Below are positions 6,046 through 6,083 of a DNA stretch of 6,083 nt, piece by piece. Each line of letters starts with the position of its first letter. Position 1 is the stretch's first letter. The stretch comes from Flavobacteriaceae bacterium UBA3478 (GTDB lineage: Bacteria; Bacteroidota; Bacteroidia; Flavobacteriales; Flavobacteriaceae): NCBI GenBank assembly GCA_002381155.1, contig DFQX01000045.1, forward strand, positions 1 through 6,083, in the 5' to 3' direction. A program made the translations under genes and the position numbers. The notes beneath the pieces were generated by a model. It ran no database searches, was not told the origin of the DNA, and saw only the letters and a list, made by a program, of their open reading frames with translations.

Positions 6046-6083
6046 TAGCGAGGGGGGGAATTGAACCCCCGACCTCAGGGTTA
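6046..6083 (-). tRNA. tRNA gene, 3' half (runs off the right edge)
   Basis: Reading the minus strand from the edge: U36-A37-A38 of the anticodon loop (6083-6081), the anticodon stem 3' strand CCCTG (6080-6076), a 5-nt variable loop AGGTC (6075-6071), the T stem GGGGG/CCCCC (6070-6066 and 6058-6054) around the loop TTCAATT (6065-6059), the acceptor 3' strand CCTCGCT (6053-6047) and discriminator A (6046). CCA is not encoded, because CAATC follows. Anticodon position 36 is U, so the codon begins with A. The short variable loop rules out serine, leaving Met, Ile, Thr, Asn, Lys or Arg (AGR). The identity cannot be fixed without the missing 5' half. Confidence 0.88.

Noticed and set aside
6052..6070. 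Runs of G and C suggesting a G-quadruplex or GC-rich repeat
   Set aside because: They are the T stem and part of the acceptor stem of the tRNA and are fully explained by it.

Overview
The window suggests a member of the Bacteroidota, most likely a flavobacterium-like lineage. Three things point there: AT-rich leaders with no Shine-Dalgarno sequence before any gene, promoter-like TAnnTTTG elements (the -7 motif of the Bacteroidota primary sigma factor), and the protein subtypes present (a long SAICAR synthase, a PhoH of the 'NELIIELTDIS...FFG' type, a cold-shock protein with KFFN in place of KWFN). This is inferred from motif recognition, not from a database search.

Left part, minus strand (1-3663). 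Reading in the direction of transcription, a SAM hydroxide adenosyltransferase-family (DUF62) gene comes first. It is followed after 39 nt by dnaN (sliding clamp) and, after a single nucleotide, by mnmE (tRNA-modification GTPase). Then come an 81-nt gap with a good Bacteroidota-type promoter and the first 65 codons of a UDP-glucose 6-dehydrogenase gene that runs off the left edge. The DUF62 gene, dnaN and mnmE may form one transcription unit; dnaN also has its own candidate promoter.

Right part, plus strand (3743-5983). Divergent from the DUF62 gene across 79 nt is phoH, which starts at TTG. It is joined by a single nucleotide to purC (purine synthesis), and a small cold-shock protein gene follows. 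A strong intrinsic terminator closes this side. At the right edge is the 3' half of a minus-strand tRNA gene with its own terminator, so two terminators lie back to back.

The genes are housekeeping functions: replication clamp, tRNA wobble-base modification, purine synthesis, RNA metabolism, cold-shock RNA binding and sugar-nucleotide oxidation. I see no mobile element, CRISPR array, toxin-antitoxin pair or defence system, and no clear new multi-gene system. The most interesting point is that the DUF62 protein appears to lack the Asp-Arg-His triad described for characterised SAM hydrolases. Smaller points are the non-ATG phoH start, the two one-nucleotide gene junctions and the possibly near-leaderless dnaN promoter.
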